A DNA stretch of 64,000 bases from Pseudomonas fluorescens (GCF_000968015.1 NZ_LACH01000039.1:62001-126000), one strand, 5' to 3'. Positions 26,698 through 36,142 are shown, numbered from the stretch's first letter. The notes: generated by a model from the sequence alone, not told the origin. Translations and numbers: made by a program.

Positions 26698-26922
26698 ATG
26701 GCTGAGCAATATTCCCTTCCTGATGTGCTGGCAAGAATGTACGAGAACCAGCTTGCGGTCGAAGCCGCACTCATGGAGCTTGTGCTCCTGGAGGAGCAGC
26801 GCGGGTCTTCAGAGGCGTGTGAAAACGCTCGAGGAGCGCTTGAAAATATCGGTGAAAATGCTGGACATATCAAGCAGGGCATCGCCCGATTGAGGGGAGC
26901 TGCGGGCACTTCTGAATATTAA
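26698..26922 (+). CDS. Small helical hypothetical protein, 74 aa
   Basis: ATG 26698 has GGAG seven bases upstream, so the short form (AEQYSLPDVLARMYENQLAV) is preferred over the 85-codon frame. The protein is almost entirely helical and acidic, and ends RLRGAAGTSEY. It follows the XRE gene by about 100 bases on the same strand. The role is unknown; the shape suits a small dimeric adaptor or antitoxin-like protein, but this is speculation. Confidence 0.7.
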   Translation: MAEQYSLPDVLARMYENQLAVEAALMELVLLEEQRGSSEACENARGALENIGENAGHIKQGIARLRGAAGTSEY

Positions 26923-27155
26923 GCTTTTTTTCCTGTGGCTTTGTCGCTCGAACGAAGCCGTACTCTGCAACTGTGTGGCGCGTCCCTGTGTAACCTACCG
27001 ACCAGCTCCCTCCCCTGTTGGGCACTGCTCACTAGGCGACAGAGCCGTGGCTGTTAGGACTAAGACCCGAACACCTGACCGTTGGCCTACCCAGGCTCTT
27101 CATTTTCTCGCCATGACCTGTGTCATTGGGACGAAAACATGAGCCGCTTTGATGA

Positions 27156-27779
27156 TCACCGTGGGTCACGGTGTCCTGGTTCAATGGCGCCGATCAGATG
27201 ACTCTCCAGATCGAATGAAGGGGGTACTTTCACGCTGTAGGCCTCAGCCCCCTTAAGCTTGATGTCTGCCAAATCACAGTCGCTGAAATCACATCCGTTG
27301 AGCACGCTGCTTCGTAAATCTGCTCCCTTGAACGACCCGTGACGAAAATTGCTAGTCATCATCATCGCTCCCCGGAGTGAGCAGCCATCAAAGCGTCCAT
27401 GATCAGCTGTCACTTGAAGCAAGTCCGCGCTTGTCAGGTTGCTCCGGCTAAATTGCGCCCAACTCAATTTGGAACCCTGAAATCTGGCTTTCGTCAAATT
27501 ACACAAATGAAAACTGGCAAAGCTGAGATCGGAATGCGTCAACGAAACCCGTTCCAGGCGCTCCTCGCACAAATCCAATCCTCGCAAGTCGTCCAAAGCT
27601 TCGGGATATGGAGCGGCAACCCCAACGTTGGGCAGCTGCGAAAGCAGATTGGGCCAACTGTCGTCTGCATTACGCAGGGCCAGTAAAAGCTGCTTCTTTA
27701 CGCGCAAACCGGCCTCGGTTTTCCACCGATCTCGAAGCTCAGCTATCTCTTGAACTGATAGTTTTTGTTCTTCTGCCAT
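27156..27779 (-). CDS. Pentapeptide-repeat protein, possible immunity partner
   Basis: The protein is about 207 aa from ATG 27779. Residues 1-70 are helical. From about residue 75 to 185 it shows pentapeptide repeats of the A(D/N)LxX type (DLSFASFHLCNLTKARFQGS, then further NLTSADL, FKGADLRSS and CDFSDCDLADI units), which form a right-handed square helix. The start codon lies 37 bases inside the end of the upstream ADP-ribosyltransferase-like gene, which shows tight coupling. Pentapeptide proteins commonly protect targets or bind partners, so immunity against the upstream toxin-like protein is a reasonable inference, not shown. Confidence 0.8.
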   Translation of the reverse strand: MAEEQKLSVQEIAELRDRWKTEAGLRVKKQLLLALRNADDSWPNLLSQLPNVGVAAPYPEALDDLRGLDLCEERLERVSLTHSDLSFASFHLCNLTKARFQGSKLSWAQFSRSNLTSADLLQVTADHGRFDGCSLRGAMMMTSNFRHGSFKGADLRSSVLNGCDFSDCDLADIKLKGAEAYSVKVPPSFDLESHLIGAIEPGHRDPR

Positions 27780-28294
27780 TCTTCCAACTCCAAAAAGCGT
27801 CTGCCCTTCTTCACTCGGGCTCCCCTGCGAATCATCGAGGGCAATATTCTTGCATCGACTGAGCACTCGAGTTCACCGGGATAAGGTGTCCCCGTATAAC
27901 CATTGATCGTCGAAACGCGCCCCTCCAAAAGGCGCTCCAGATCCCAGCCGATCATTTCACCCAACTCATAAACCCAGCCACCCGCTTCGGCCCAATAGAT
28001 AGCGCCTTGCCCCATGGGGTGAGACACCACCGAGGTTAGCGTGGTGCCGCGAAAGCGCGTGCCCCGTCCTCGGCTTGCGTGCCTTAGAAGATCAATGCAG
28101 GTGCCTTTGAGCGGGATTCCGGCGCTGAAAGCTTCAGCAGGATCGATTAGCGAAGTCCCATAAAACCTGTCACCAATTCCTACCGGCCTCACCAACTCAC
28201 CACTGGGTAATTTGGCCTTTAAATCTATCATTGGATTGGAGCTGTCACAGGTGCAACAGGTATCGTCACAATATTGTTTTTTTCGTAGATCCAT
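27743..28294 (-). CDS. Putative ADP-ribosyltransferase toxin-like protein
   Basis: The protein is 183 aa. A Cys-rich N-terminus (DDTCCTCDSS) leads into a domain with the three cues of cholera-toxin-type (R-S-E) ADP-ribosyltransferases: DRFYGTS with an Arg (about residue 43), then GIPLKGTCIDLLRHA, a TTLTSVVSH strand in the STS position followed by WVYEL, and PGELECSV providing E-x-E (about 146-148). The NAD-binding layout is therefore complete on paper. No signal peptide or delivery domain is visible. The pentapeptide gene overlaps its 3' end. The start at 28294 is an ATG with only a weak ribosome-binding site. A released toxin module or an abortive-infection effector are both possible. Confidence 0.6.
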   Translation of the reverse strand: MDLRKKQYCDDTCCTCDSSNPMIDLKAKLPSGELVRPVGIGDRFYGTSLIDPAEAFSAGIPLKGTCIDLLRHASRGRGTRFRGTTLTSVVSHPMGQGAIYWAEAGGWVYELGEMIGWDLERLLEGRVSTINGYTGTPYPGELECSVDARILPSMIRRGARVKKGRRFLELEEWQKNKNYQFKR

Positions 28295-28394
28295 TACTAG
28301 CTCTTGAATTGGAAACTGCGCTTCATCTGCGATCTGTGCCTAGGGGCCGATCGCGTCAACAGAACTGACAGACGTTGCTTGACATCTCGCTCAG

Positions 28395-29216
28395 CTAATT
28401 TAGGTTGTAGCCGTTAATCCTGGTGAGCAGCACTGCTTTCCAATGGCTTTCACGAGCTGAAATTTCGCTTTTCATTGCATGAATATCGGCAATTTCCAGG
28501 ATGGAAAATCGCAGGTCGTATTTACGATCAGGCGATGCCTCGATGCCGAATTCCTTTTTCAGTGCAACGTTACCGCCGTGCCCGGTCGCAGCGTAGGTTC
28601 GCCATCGCCCCCAGATACCCTCCTCACCATCGGCCTTGCCCACATAAAGCTTGCCTGTGGCACTGTCAGTGATCAGATAGACCCCCTTCACGTTAGCGAG
28701 CGCCGCGCGCCAACTTTTTACGTCGTGACGAACCACAATATCCAAGTGTTCCTTGGTCAGGTTCACGGCTTTGTAGCCTGGAAAGTCGCCGACACTCAAA
28801 CGCTTAGGTAGTAACTCCCTCACAACGAGATCTGCGGCCATTGTTGTGCCCAGCGGGTACGAATGTCGCTTCTTGTACGCGCTGGTGAGATAAAGTCTGC
28901 CCACCCACTCCTCTGCCGCGTCAATACGTTGCAGCTCGTAGATGTAATGCTTGCGTGGTGTGCTGTGCTTGGTGCAGCTCACCTTTCGGAAAAGCCCTGC
29001 GAAAAGCCAGCTATTTGGGCGTCCTGCCTGAATGAGCGACACCACAAATTCTTTTTTGAAGTTTTGATTGGCTTGCCAGGATTGCCACCGATCAAACCGG
29101 CCTTCAAGGAACACGTCCAATGGATGTTCCTCGCCGTTGTGCCTCGCGAGATGGACCTTCGCGGTTGTGGGAGTGAACGTGGGCTCCCACATTTTGAGTA
29201 GATCGAATAGCAGCAT
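28395..29216 (-). CDS. GIY-YIG nuclease-domain protein
   Basis: The protein is 273 aa. The last 100 residues form a GIY-YIG domain: GVYLITDSATGKLYVGKADG (the GIY and YIG strands), GIWGRWRTYAATGHGG with the catalytic Arg region, and a Glu in SARESHW. The N-terminal 165 residues are an uncharacterised alpha/beta domain (FEGRFD-like start, later LPKRLSVGDFPGYKAV). Stand-alone GIY-YIG proteins of this layout occur in islands, and some act in restriction. The ATG at 29216 is used; an in-frame ATG at residue 9 (MWEP) is an alternative. No methylase partner is nearby. Confidence 0.8.
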   Translation of the reverse strand: MLLFDLLKMWEPTFTPTTAKVHLARHNGEEHPLDVFLEGRFDRWQSWQANQNFKKEFVVSLIQAGRPNSWLFAGLFRKVSCTKHSTPRKHYIYELQRIDAAEEWVGRLYLTSAYKKRHSYPLGTTMAADLVVRELLPKRLSVGDFPGYKAVNLTKEHLDIVVRHDVKSWRAALANVKGVYLITDSATGKLYVGKADGEEGIWGRWRTYAATGHGGNVALKKEFGIEASPDRKYDLRFSILEIADIHAMKSEISARESHWKAVLLTRINGYNLN

Positions 29217-29398
29217 TTTTGCTCTCTTATGCAGCTTGGAAAGAACGTGCGCGCGAGCATACGGCGTCGCTGTCTCACCTAATCCAAATGTGCACTAAGT
29301 GCCGAGGTGCTCCGAGAGAACCAGATGGAGGCGGAGTTGATTGAATGAACAACTTCGTGGGGTGAATCCAGCATTCGTGACAACAGCGGGTAGCGCGC

Positions 29399-30068
29399 TC
29401 ATTCCACTGCAAGGTCATGGAAGACCTCTGCTTGCCGCCGTTTGTAGCGTCCTGCTGCCCAAAATATAAAATCGAGGGCCTTATGGTCGGAAACGTATCC
29501 CTCAGTGTCTCGAAATTTTGATCGGAACTGAACTCTGACTTGCTTGAATGTGCCCTCCTCTATGATCTGATCATAGAGCTTCTGCAGACCTGAATAGAAG
29601 AGAAGATACATCTCTAATCGGACCTCAAAAGGTTTGTAGGGAGGCGGCCTTTGGAAGCCGAAGATCGAGGCAACCTCAGTATCGTAGATCGGTTTGTGGG
29701 GGCAGACGGTCGCCGCCATTTTGGTGGCAAATGAAAACTGGAGAGAGGACTGACCTTTGAAATTTGGAAAGTCTCCCAGCTCTCTTGCGATCTCACATAG
29801 ATCGACGGTGCCGGCCGATTTCGCGATGCTCATGAGCTCAAAATAACGCTCCTTGAATTCAGCGCTCAGGCCTGCACTGTCCAACCGATAAAATGACCTA
29901 TATACGAATTTGAAACAGCCTGTCTTGCGCGGGATCTTCAACAGCAAAACGGTCACTGAGGAAACGATAAACCGCGATTGATTCGGCTCCAAGCTCACCC
30001 AGCACCTCAGTGGCCTGTCCTTCAACCCAGATAGGTGACTCCAATATCATTGCTGTTCCTTGCACCAT
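29399..30068 (-). pseudogene. Hypothetical protein interrupted by a one-base frameshift
   Basis: Two frames together look like one protein of about 222 aa. The first (from ATG 30068, MVQGTAMILESPIWVEG) runs to DPAQDRLFQ, and the second continues FVYRSFYRLDSAGLSAEFKE. They join if one A is removed from the TTT/AAA run at about 29909-29911, giving LFQFVYRSFYRL. The second half includes SLQFSFATKM and PIYDTEVASIFGF, which look like a real conserved protein. Family function is unknown to me. A sequencing slip in the short homopolymer is as likely as a true mutation. Confidence 0.55.
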
Positions 30069-30238
30069 TGAGGTCTTCCTGCCAAGGCCCCTGGAAGCGC
30101 CCTGTATCAGCGGCGCCTGACGTGTAACGTTCAATGTGATATTCGCACATCGAAGCGCGCTTTCAGAGCCTTAAATAGCTTCGCTTTTGACCTATCGGCT
30201 CGCAGCATTTAGTCCAGGTCTTCCTTGGAGTGACGTTC

Positions 30239-31051
30239 TCAAATGAGCCCAGGCACATCATCGCTTGTGCGGTTGACTCGGATGCCACGCTGCACCGCAG
30301 GGCGTTGCTCAATCGCTTTGGCCCAGCGCTCGACATTGGGGTACTCGGAGTTGTTTAGGAATTCAGCGTGGCCATAACCCCAATCGAGAAACACCCCGCC
30401 GTACCAAGGAAAAATGGCAATGTCCGCAATCGAGTAGTCTTCGCCAAGGATGAAGGTTCGCCCCTCAAGGCGTTGATTCAACACATCGAGCTGCCGTTTC
30501 ACCTCCATCGCATAGCGGTTGATCGCATATTCAATTTTTACCGGGGCGTATTTGTAGAAATGAGCCAGGCCTCCCGGGAGATAGGGTGTGCTGCCAACCT
30601 GCCAGAAAAGCCAAGACAGGCACTGAGCGCGCCCAACCGGATCCTGTGGAATAAATCGACCGAATTTTTCCGCCAGGTGCAACAGAATGGCGCCCGCTTC
30701 GAAGAGCTTGATGGGCTGCGCACCGCTGTAGTCGATCATGGCAGCAATCTTGGAGTTCGGGTTCAACTCAACGAATCCAGAGCCAAACTGATCGCCTGCG
30801 AAGATGTCGATCATCCAGGCGTCGTACTCGGCATCATGCTCGCCAGCTGCCAGGAGCTCTTCAAGCATGATCGTTATCTTGCGCCCGTTTCCTGTCCCCA
30901 TAGAGTAGAGCTGAAGTGGATGCTTACCACGGGGCAGCGGTTTCTCGTGCGTAGCGCCCGCTGTCGGCTTGTTGATGTTTGCGAAGGTGCCGCCATTGGG
31001 CTGATCCCATACCCAAACTGCTGGTGGGACGTATGGATTGGACTCGTTCAT
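30239..31051 (-). CDS. yghU: YghU-type glutathione S-transferase / disulfide-bond reductase
   Basis: The protein is 270 aa and matches E. coli YghU nearly end to end by eye: YVPPAVWVWD, GGTFANINKPTAG, THEKPLPRGKHPLQLYS, FVELNPNSKIAAM, LAEKFGRFIPQD, HFYKYAPVKIEYAINR and IADIAIFPWYG. YghU binds two glutathione molecules per subunit and reduces disulfides; its thioredoxin-like N-domain has no catalytic cysteine. Length is a little shorter than E. coli YghU because the C-terminal tail is shorter. ATG 31051 has AGGAG at ideal spacing. It seems to be a housekeeping-type gene among island genes. Confidence 0.9.
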   Translation of the reverse strand: MNESNPYVPPAVWVWDQPNGGTFANINKPTAGATHEKPLPRGKHPLQLYSMGTGNGRKITIMLEELLAAGEHDAEYDAWMIDIFAGDQFGSGFVELNPNSKIAAMIDYSGAQPIKLFEAGAILLHLAEKFGRFIPQDPVGRAQCLSWLFWQVGSTPYLPGGLAHFYKYAPVKIEYAINRYAMEVKRQLDVLNQRLEGRTFILGEDYSIADIAIFPWYGGVFLDWGYGHAEFLNNSEYPNVERWAKAIEQRPAVQRGIRVNRTSDDVPGLI

Positions 31052-31522
31052 CGCCTACTCCTATTCATGGATACGCAGCTAGCGTCTATCCGGTGCGCAA
31101 CACGGATCGGGCTGAGATCGCCCGGGACAAGCCGAGAGGTAATCAAACACAGGAGATTTTATAGATGACAAAACCAATCTAATCAACCTTGCAGCCGACT
31201 CATTGGTCAGGTACCCACCTTGACCACCTTGCAGGAGGATGATCGTCAATATCGGATTGTTGATCCCATTCCCTCAAAAGCGGCATTGCTAATGAGCAGG
31301 TGGCAGGTTCTGATCACAATGAACCCGCCCTTCGCGACGGCGATGCCCGAATAGCCAAATGACAGGAGGACAACCGCCGTATTGCTCTCCTCCACGTTTT
31401 CCAAGACATTAGAGGAACACAGTGCCATGCCCGGCCTATTGGCAGATGGCTGTAATCGGTTCGTGAGCCAGCGCCATGAAACTGAGTCTTCAACTCGATC
31501 CAGTCTTCGACCTGCTTGACCT
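31052..31522. other. Intergenic region, no supported gene
   Basis: About 470 bases lie upstream of the yghU homologue, so its promoter should lie in the first part. A minus-strand 60-codon frame at 31246-31428 has a hydrophobic middle but no start signal or recognisable family. I see no RNA gene or terminator. Confidence 0.35.
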
Positions 31523-31981
31523 TCAGTTGGCTCTCATAAATTCCACGTGGACTTCAGTTGAATCATCGTCGAGCATCCATTTTTCAACCTCGGCTGACCA
31601 TCCAGGCTTGCAGAACTCAAGGGTTGTCCAGAAGTTTTGATAGCTTTTATAGTCAAGTTCTTGGGCGATGGTCTGATGGTTTTTATTCAAGAGATACCAT
31701 GCGGAGCGCATCCTGGTGCCCCAGTTGTGCGCACTCAATAATATCTGACCGGTTTCTTCTTGAAAGCCGAGCATGGGCAGACGGGAGATGAAAAAAACAG
31801 CGGCAACCTGGCCATATTGCGGCTGTTGATATACAAGTTCGTCAACCAGTTGATACAGCAGCCCGACACCTTGGAATATGCAAATATTGGCAGATTCTTT
31901 CTTCTGCGTAACATGTGCAACCTTAAGCGTTGGCCCTCTAAGAGAAGGCGTTACGTTGACGTTGATACTGAAGTCTTTCAA
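31523..31981 (-). CDS. Hypothetical protein, paralogue of 32241-32678
   Basis: The protein is 152 aa. It starts with TTG at 31981 behind GAGG. It is closely related to the gene 260 bases upstream: both share a KKESA motif, QGVGLLYQLVDELVYQQPQ or its equivalent, FFISRLPMLGFQEET, ILL and AQELDYKSYQNFW. The fold looks helical, with many aromatic residues in the C-terminal half. No function is known to me. Tandem copies with clear divergence suggest an old duplication, perhaps of an immunity or antitoxin gene. Confidence 0.7.
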   Translation of the reverse strand: MKDFSINVNVTPSLRGPTLKVAHVTQKKESANICIFQGVGLLYQLVDELVYQQPQYGQVAAVFFISRLPMLGFQEETGQILLSAHNWGTRMRSAWYLLNKNHQTIAQELDYKSYQNFWTTLEFCKPGWSAEVEKWMLDDDSTEVHVEFMRAN

Positions 31982-32240
31982 AGTGAATCCTCAATTGTTT
32001 TTATTATTGGAGTCAATTTAATGACTGCAGATCATTTGATGCAAACTATTTGCGCTTGACAGCAATGCCTTTAAAGGTAGGAATACGACCTTACTTCTTC
32101 GATTTCGCGCAATAACCACGCTGAAGGCGTCGGCGTACGCCTCTCAGCAATTTATGTGATTTTATCTGTTTGCGACCGACAGGCTATAGATTGCTCCAGC
32201 TCTGTCGGTCTGGCTTTCAGCAGGTCAATGCTGGGTAAGA

Positions 32241-32678
32241 TTAAAAATCTTCATCGATGTCATCGCCGAGAATCCACCTTTCAACTTTCTCTTGCCACTC
32301 GGGATTACAGAATTTATCGGTAGGCCAATAATTCTGGTAAATTTCGTAGTCAAGCTCTTGGGCTTTGGTCTTGTGAGCGTTGTCCAAGATGTACCATGCA
32401 CAACGTATCCTGAGATTCCAGGTGTCCGCGTTCAGCAGTATTTGGACAGTTTCTTCTAGAAAGCCGAAAAGGCGCAGACGAGACGTGAAGTAATCAGTGA
32501 CGACCTGAGCGAGTTGTGGTTGCTGCTCAACAAGCGCGTCCGACATGCGGTATAACAAGCCGATGACTTGAAATGCTGAAACGTCCGCCGACTCTTTTTT
32601 GTGTGGTGAGTGTGAAACTTCAAGCTTCGTTCCATTAGGCGTGGACGTAACAATGGCATCCATAGTAAAGGTGTTCAT
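32241..32678 (-). CDS. Hypothetical protein, paralogue of 31523-31981
   Basis: The protein is 145 aa from ATG 32678, preceded by AAGAGACG. Shared blocks with the downstream paralogue are KKESADVSAFQVIGLLYRMS, ALVEQQPQ, SRLRLFGFLEETVQILL and AQELDYEIYQNYW. The C-terminus is acidic (LGDDIDEDF). Both genes follow AT-rich leaders. No domain can be named. Confidence 0.7.
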   Translation of the reverse strand: MNTFTMDAIVTSTPNGTKLEVSHSPHKKESADVSAFQVIGLLYRMSDALVEQQPQLAQVVTDYFTSRLRLFGFLEETVQILLNADTWNLRIRCAWYILDNAHKTKAQELDYEIYQNYWPTDKFCNPEWQEKVERWILGDDIDEDF

Positions 32679-33530
32679 AGGCGTCTCTTTTTATTGTAAT
32701 TGTTATATCAATATAATACTCGCCATCCAAGCAATGCAAACTATTTGCGATTGACGCTGTTCTGTTTTGACGTATAAAAGATCGTGTACCTAAACAATAA
32801 TGACCTAAAATCATTGTTACAGTCATTGATGTAATTTAAGTGCTAAGCTAGCGACACACCCTCGTTATCACCCTGAGCGCAAGCAATATTGTGACTCATA
32901 TGTTCCACAGTGTGCCAAATCATTTAGATTAGAGCAGTCGTTGAAACAACATCGTGGCTGTGAAGTCCGCTATCGAGTGGGTGTCAATCAGAAAGACAAT
33001 GCGGGAGTCGTTTTCCAAACTGCCTCTTTTCAATGAGGGTAAGTCTTCACTTTTTCCGAAGCTCAAGCAAAAATGACAAGTAACTCTCGTCAAGAAGCAT
33101 TCCAGAGCGCTTATGGTATTCCCCCTCGCCACTACGTCAGTGAAAAGCAACGGTGATACGACACACCGTGTTGGCCTCACAAGGCGATCATGACAGCTCG
33201 GCATTATCTGCGCTCTGAACCACGATTCTTGCGCGCTGAAGACGCGTCGTTACCCGGAGTAAACGGTACCTGTCCTGCAAATCGGGACTTTGCTTCTAGG
33301 GATAATTGTTCGTGAGCTGGAAACGTTGATAACGTCTTTTGACGAGATTCGGAGGGGGGGCTCGCCAAACAATGCGGCGGCATTTGAAACGAAGATAGGT
33401 GAAAGTGCAGCTACCACATCGGCACATCATTTACCGGCGCGGTAGGGAGCGCGTGTGCTGGCACACGGTCTCCCATTGCCCAAGCCGGAAACGGTCATAC
33501 TGGCGAACCAGAACAACTTTTCCATCTTTC
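32679..33530. other. Gene-poor AT-rich stretch
   Basis: About 850 bases have no supported long gene. The first 150 bases are very AT-rich and should hold the promoter of the gene at 32678. A minus-strand 33-codon frame at 33431-33532 (starting MKDGKVVLVRQYDRF) has a GGAG upstream and protein-like composition. It is the only small gene candidate here, at low confidence. Confidence 0.35.
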
Positions 33531-33731
33531 ATGGCATTTTCTCCATCTGATCTCAGCGGGCCGCTGACAGCCTTTGCACTTCATGAGCAAAGCGAGCCAA
33601 TGAGCGCGGGCGAGAGGGAGAGTGCTTCGGTGGTAGCTGCGGCGGCAATGCTACCAAGGGTTGTCGAGCTTTTCCAGGGTTATCCTTCACCGCCGGTTGC
33701 GACCCAAAAAAGAATTGAAAAACCGCCTTGA
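33531..33731 (+). CDS. Possible small hypothetical protein, 66 aa
   Basis: ATG 33531 opens a frame with a fairly natural composition (MAFSPSDLSGPLTAFALHEQ, then a segment rich in Ala and Val and a Pro-rich end). It lacks a clear ribosome-binding site. It lies just before the terminator of the RloC-like gene and points toward it. It is a weak candidate. Confidence 0.35.
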   Translation: MAFSPSDLSGPLTAFALHEQSEPMSAGERESASVVAAAAMLPRVVELFQGYPSPPVATQKRIEKPP

Positions 33732-33750
33732 ATCAAGAAATCCGAACACG

Positions 33751-33784
33751 AAAAAAAGCCCGGAGAGCATGCGCTTCCGGGCTT
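33751..33784 (-). terminator. Rho-independent terminator of the RloC-like gene
   Basis: On the minus strand a nine-pair stem (AAGCCCGGA with TCCGGGCTT) encloses a loop of about eleven bases and is followed by a run of seven T. It lies just after the stop codon of the gene at 33798-35954. It is a clear intrinsic terminator. Confidence 0.88.
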
Positions 33785-33797
33785 CGTAGGTTGCCAG

Positions 33798-35954
33798 TCA
33801 ACTCATCATTTTGTCGAAATGCGACTCGAAATTCGTTTTCACAAACACGTCCCTGAAGCGCGCAACGTATTGTGCGGGATCAATTTCACCGAAATCGGTC
33901 AGGTTGACAGCATCCGAATGGGATTGGCGACTGATATACCGGTACAGCGCTCGGAACTCCGGATTCTCATCGGCCAGGTCTGCGAGTGCCGCTCCAAGTG
34001 AATCCTGACGGTGCACAAACGAGAAATAATACTCCAGGATATTTCTCATCATGTTCGGGATCACGTTGGTGGATGTGCGCCCGGCCAAAGCGTCCTTGAT
34101 GGCCTGCCAGAACGATTGATAGTCGTTCTGCACTTCCTTCTCCAGCATGGTGGTGACCGAGCTGAACTGCGACTTGGTGATCCTGAACAATGCGAAAGGC
34201 GGTTCCTCATTCTTGGCTGCCGGCATCAGCTTGATCATTTCGTGAAAGAAAAACAGGTTATGCGTGAGAATGATGACTTGTTTGAATCTCGTTTTGGGGG
34301 TCAAGACCTGTCGTCTGATCAGCGAGGCAATGTCGTAGATGTAGTTGTGGGACAGGCTGGAGATTGGGTCATCGATCACGATAATCCGATTGCTTTTGAG
34401 CTTGCTGGTTTTGTCATCCAGGTCGCCGTTGCAAACCTCCAAAAAATACAAAAACGAAATCAGCGTTTTCTCACCTTCGCTCAGTGTCTTGAACACGTCA
34501 TCTTTTTGGTCAGGTCGGTGTAGTCGATACTGTGGAACCTCACCCTCCTCCCTCAGTAGCTCAAAGCCCTTCAGACCCAGCACGCCGAGCCATCGGTTGA
34601 TACTCCCAATTGCCTGGTCGATATTCGTGATTTTGGCTCGGCTTTCGACGATCGTTTCCTGATGCGTCTTGATTTTGCCCAGTATCAGCCTTACTGCATC
34701 TCGCTTCGCGGCCAATTTGTCATCGTATTCACGATGCTCCTTGGTAGCTTTAATGATCATGGCATCGCAGCTGCCACGCAAAACATTCCAAAAACGCTCC
34801 TTGATCTGCTCAAGGTGAGTTTTCTTGTCCCTGATCTTCAGGTTTATGGCATCGATTTTGTCCTGCTCGACCTGGACGGCAGCGTTTAGATCGGCGATCA
34901 ATGTGACGGTCACCGTGAGGCTGACGGGGGCCGAAGGGCTAGCCATTTTGGCTTCAATACGCTGAATATTCTGCAGCAGTGCAGATTTCAAAGTGACCAC
35001 GTGCGCGATAAACGACTTGCCCTGGTATTGAGGTTTATCAAGCTGAAGAAGCAGCTGATCAACACCGCTTTTATAGCGGGTTTCCAGCGCTGCCAGCTCC
35101 GCGATGCGAAGCTCGTACGTCTTATCGAATACCTTTTCAAGCTGCGCGTAGAAGTCATTCGGCAGTGCTTGCTGGCAGAATGGGCAATGCTCGTCATTTT
35201 TGTCGACAAACTTGAAGGATTGCTTGATCCAGTCCGAGTTGCCCAATTCCTGAATCAGAGCCGACAGATAAGAGTCGCCAGAGCCCGCAATGGTCTCTTG
35301 GAAAATAGGCTTCGTTTCTATGTCGCCTGCAGGGAATGCGAAAGAAGCAATGCCCTCAAGCTCCGTATCACTGGCGGACTGCAGCTCAGAGGCTTCTGCT
35401 GCCAATGATTCAGCAGTATCGGCCGTCGACTTGAACTTCAGCGGCACGAGTTTATCGTGTAACCGATCCTTGGTATTGATTCCGCCAAGGCAGTAGCTCA
35501 GCGGGCCACTGTCATACGGCTTTTTTTGCAGCCACATCTGGTCTTTAAGCGCAGCGGAAAGCGCTTCCTGCGCCGTTTTCAATTCCTTCCCGTCAGCAAT
35601 TTCCGTCTGCTGCTCCTCGCTAAGGACTTTGATCGCGTCCTCTGCTGCCTTCAACGCAGCTTCCGCCTCAATGTTGCCTTCATTCAAGGTGAAAACACCC
35701 GGCTGGACACTAGCGTGAAAGTTTTGCTCCATGAATGTGTGGTTGTAGACCAGTATTTCCCGTTCGGCGTCGACAGGGTCGATACGGCACGACGTGTGAT
35801 CCGATGAGCTCGGATTTTGCAGAAAATTGCTGATGGTGGTTTTGCCCGTTCCATTCTGTCCGTAGAAGATGTTGACTCGAGTCAGCGGGCCAATGGACGT
35901 GTCTACGTTGGGGTCGTAGCTTGAAACGTTGCGCAGAACAATATTCTTGATCAT
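33798..35954 (-). CDS. RloC/PrrC-like AAA ATPase with HEPN-type C-terminus
   Basis: The protein is 718 aa. Walker A GQNGTGKTT is at residues 32-40. Two coiled-coil arms flank a zinc-hook-like CPFCQ at 257-261. An ABC-type signature (TLSEGEKTLISF) and Walker B (RIIVIDDPISSL) lie in the second half, and an H-loop (ILTHNLFFF) follows. The last 90 residues have LEYYFSFVH and RYISRQSH, an R-x6-H pattern of the HEPN RNase type. This layout fits the AAA_13 family that includes the anticodon nuclease RloC. It would sense DNA damage or phage and cut RNA, but only the architecture is seen. ATG 35954 is used, and a strong terminator follows the gene. Confidence 0.75.
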   Translation of the reverse strand: MIKNIVLRNVSSYDPNVDTSIGPLTRVNIFYGQNGTGKTTISNFLQNPSSSDHTSCRIDPVDAEREILVYNHTFMEQNFHASVQPGVFTLNEGNIEAEAALKAAEDAIKVLSEEQQTEIADGKELKTAQEALSAALKDQMWLQKKPYDSGPLSYCLGGINTKDRLHDKLVPLKFKSTADTAESLAAEASELQSASDTELEGIASFAFPAGDIETKPIFQETIAGSGDSYLSALIQELGNSDWIKQSFKFVDKNDEHCPFCQQALPNDFYAQLEKVFDKTYELRIAELAALETRYKSGVDQLLLQLDKPQYQGKSFIAHVVTLKSALLQNIQRIEAKMASPSAPVSLTVTVTLIADLNAAVQVEQDKIDAINLKIRDKKTHLEQIKERFWNVLRGSCDAMIIKATKEHREYDDKLAAKRDAVRLILGKIKTHQETIVESRAKITNIDQAIGSINRWLGVLGLKGFELLREEGEVPQYRLHRPDQKDDVFKTLSEGEKTLISFLYFLEVCNGDLDDKTSKLKSNRIIVIDDPISSLSHNYIYDIASLIRRQVLTPKTRFKQVIILTHNLFFFHEMIKLMPAAKNEEPPFALFRITKSQFSSVTTMLEKEVQNDYQSFWQAIKDALAGRTSTNVIPNMMRNILEYYFSFVHRQDSLGAALADLADENPEFRALYRYISRQSHSDAVNLTDFGEIDPAQYVARFRDVFVKTNFESHFDKMMS

Positions 35955-36142
35955 TGTGCTGTCCCTGCGAGGCGGATTAGTTACAAGGCATCATGTTAAT
36001 TCGCGTTTTCCTGTTTGAACAGCGCCGGTGATGAGAATGTGCCATCACGAATCGCCGGAGCGTTTATGCTGGGGCTTTGTGAATGCCGCACTGCACAAGC
36101 ACAGCAGATACTCCTAGCGGCTTTATTAATTCAGGGGGCAAA

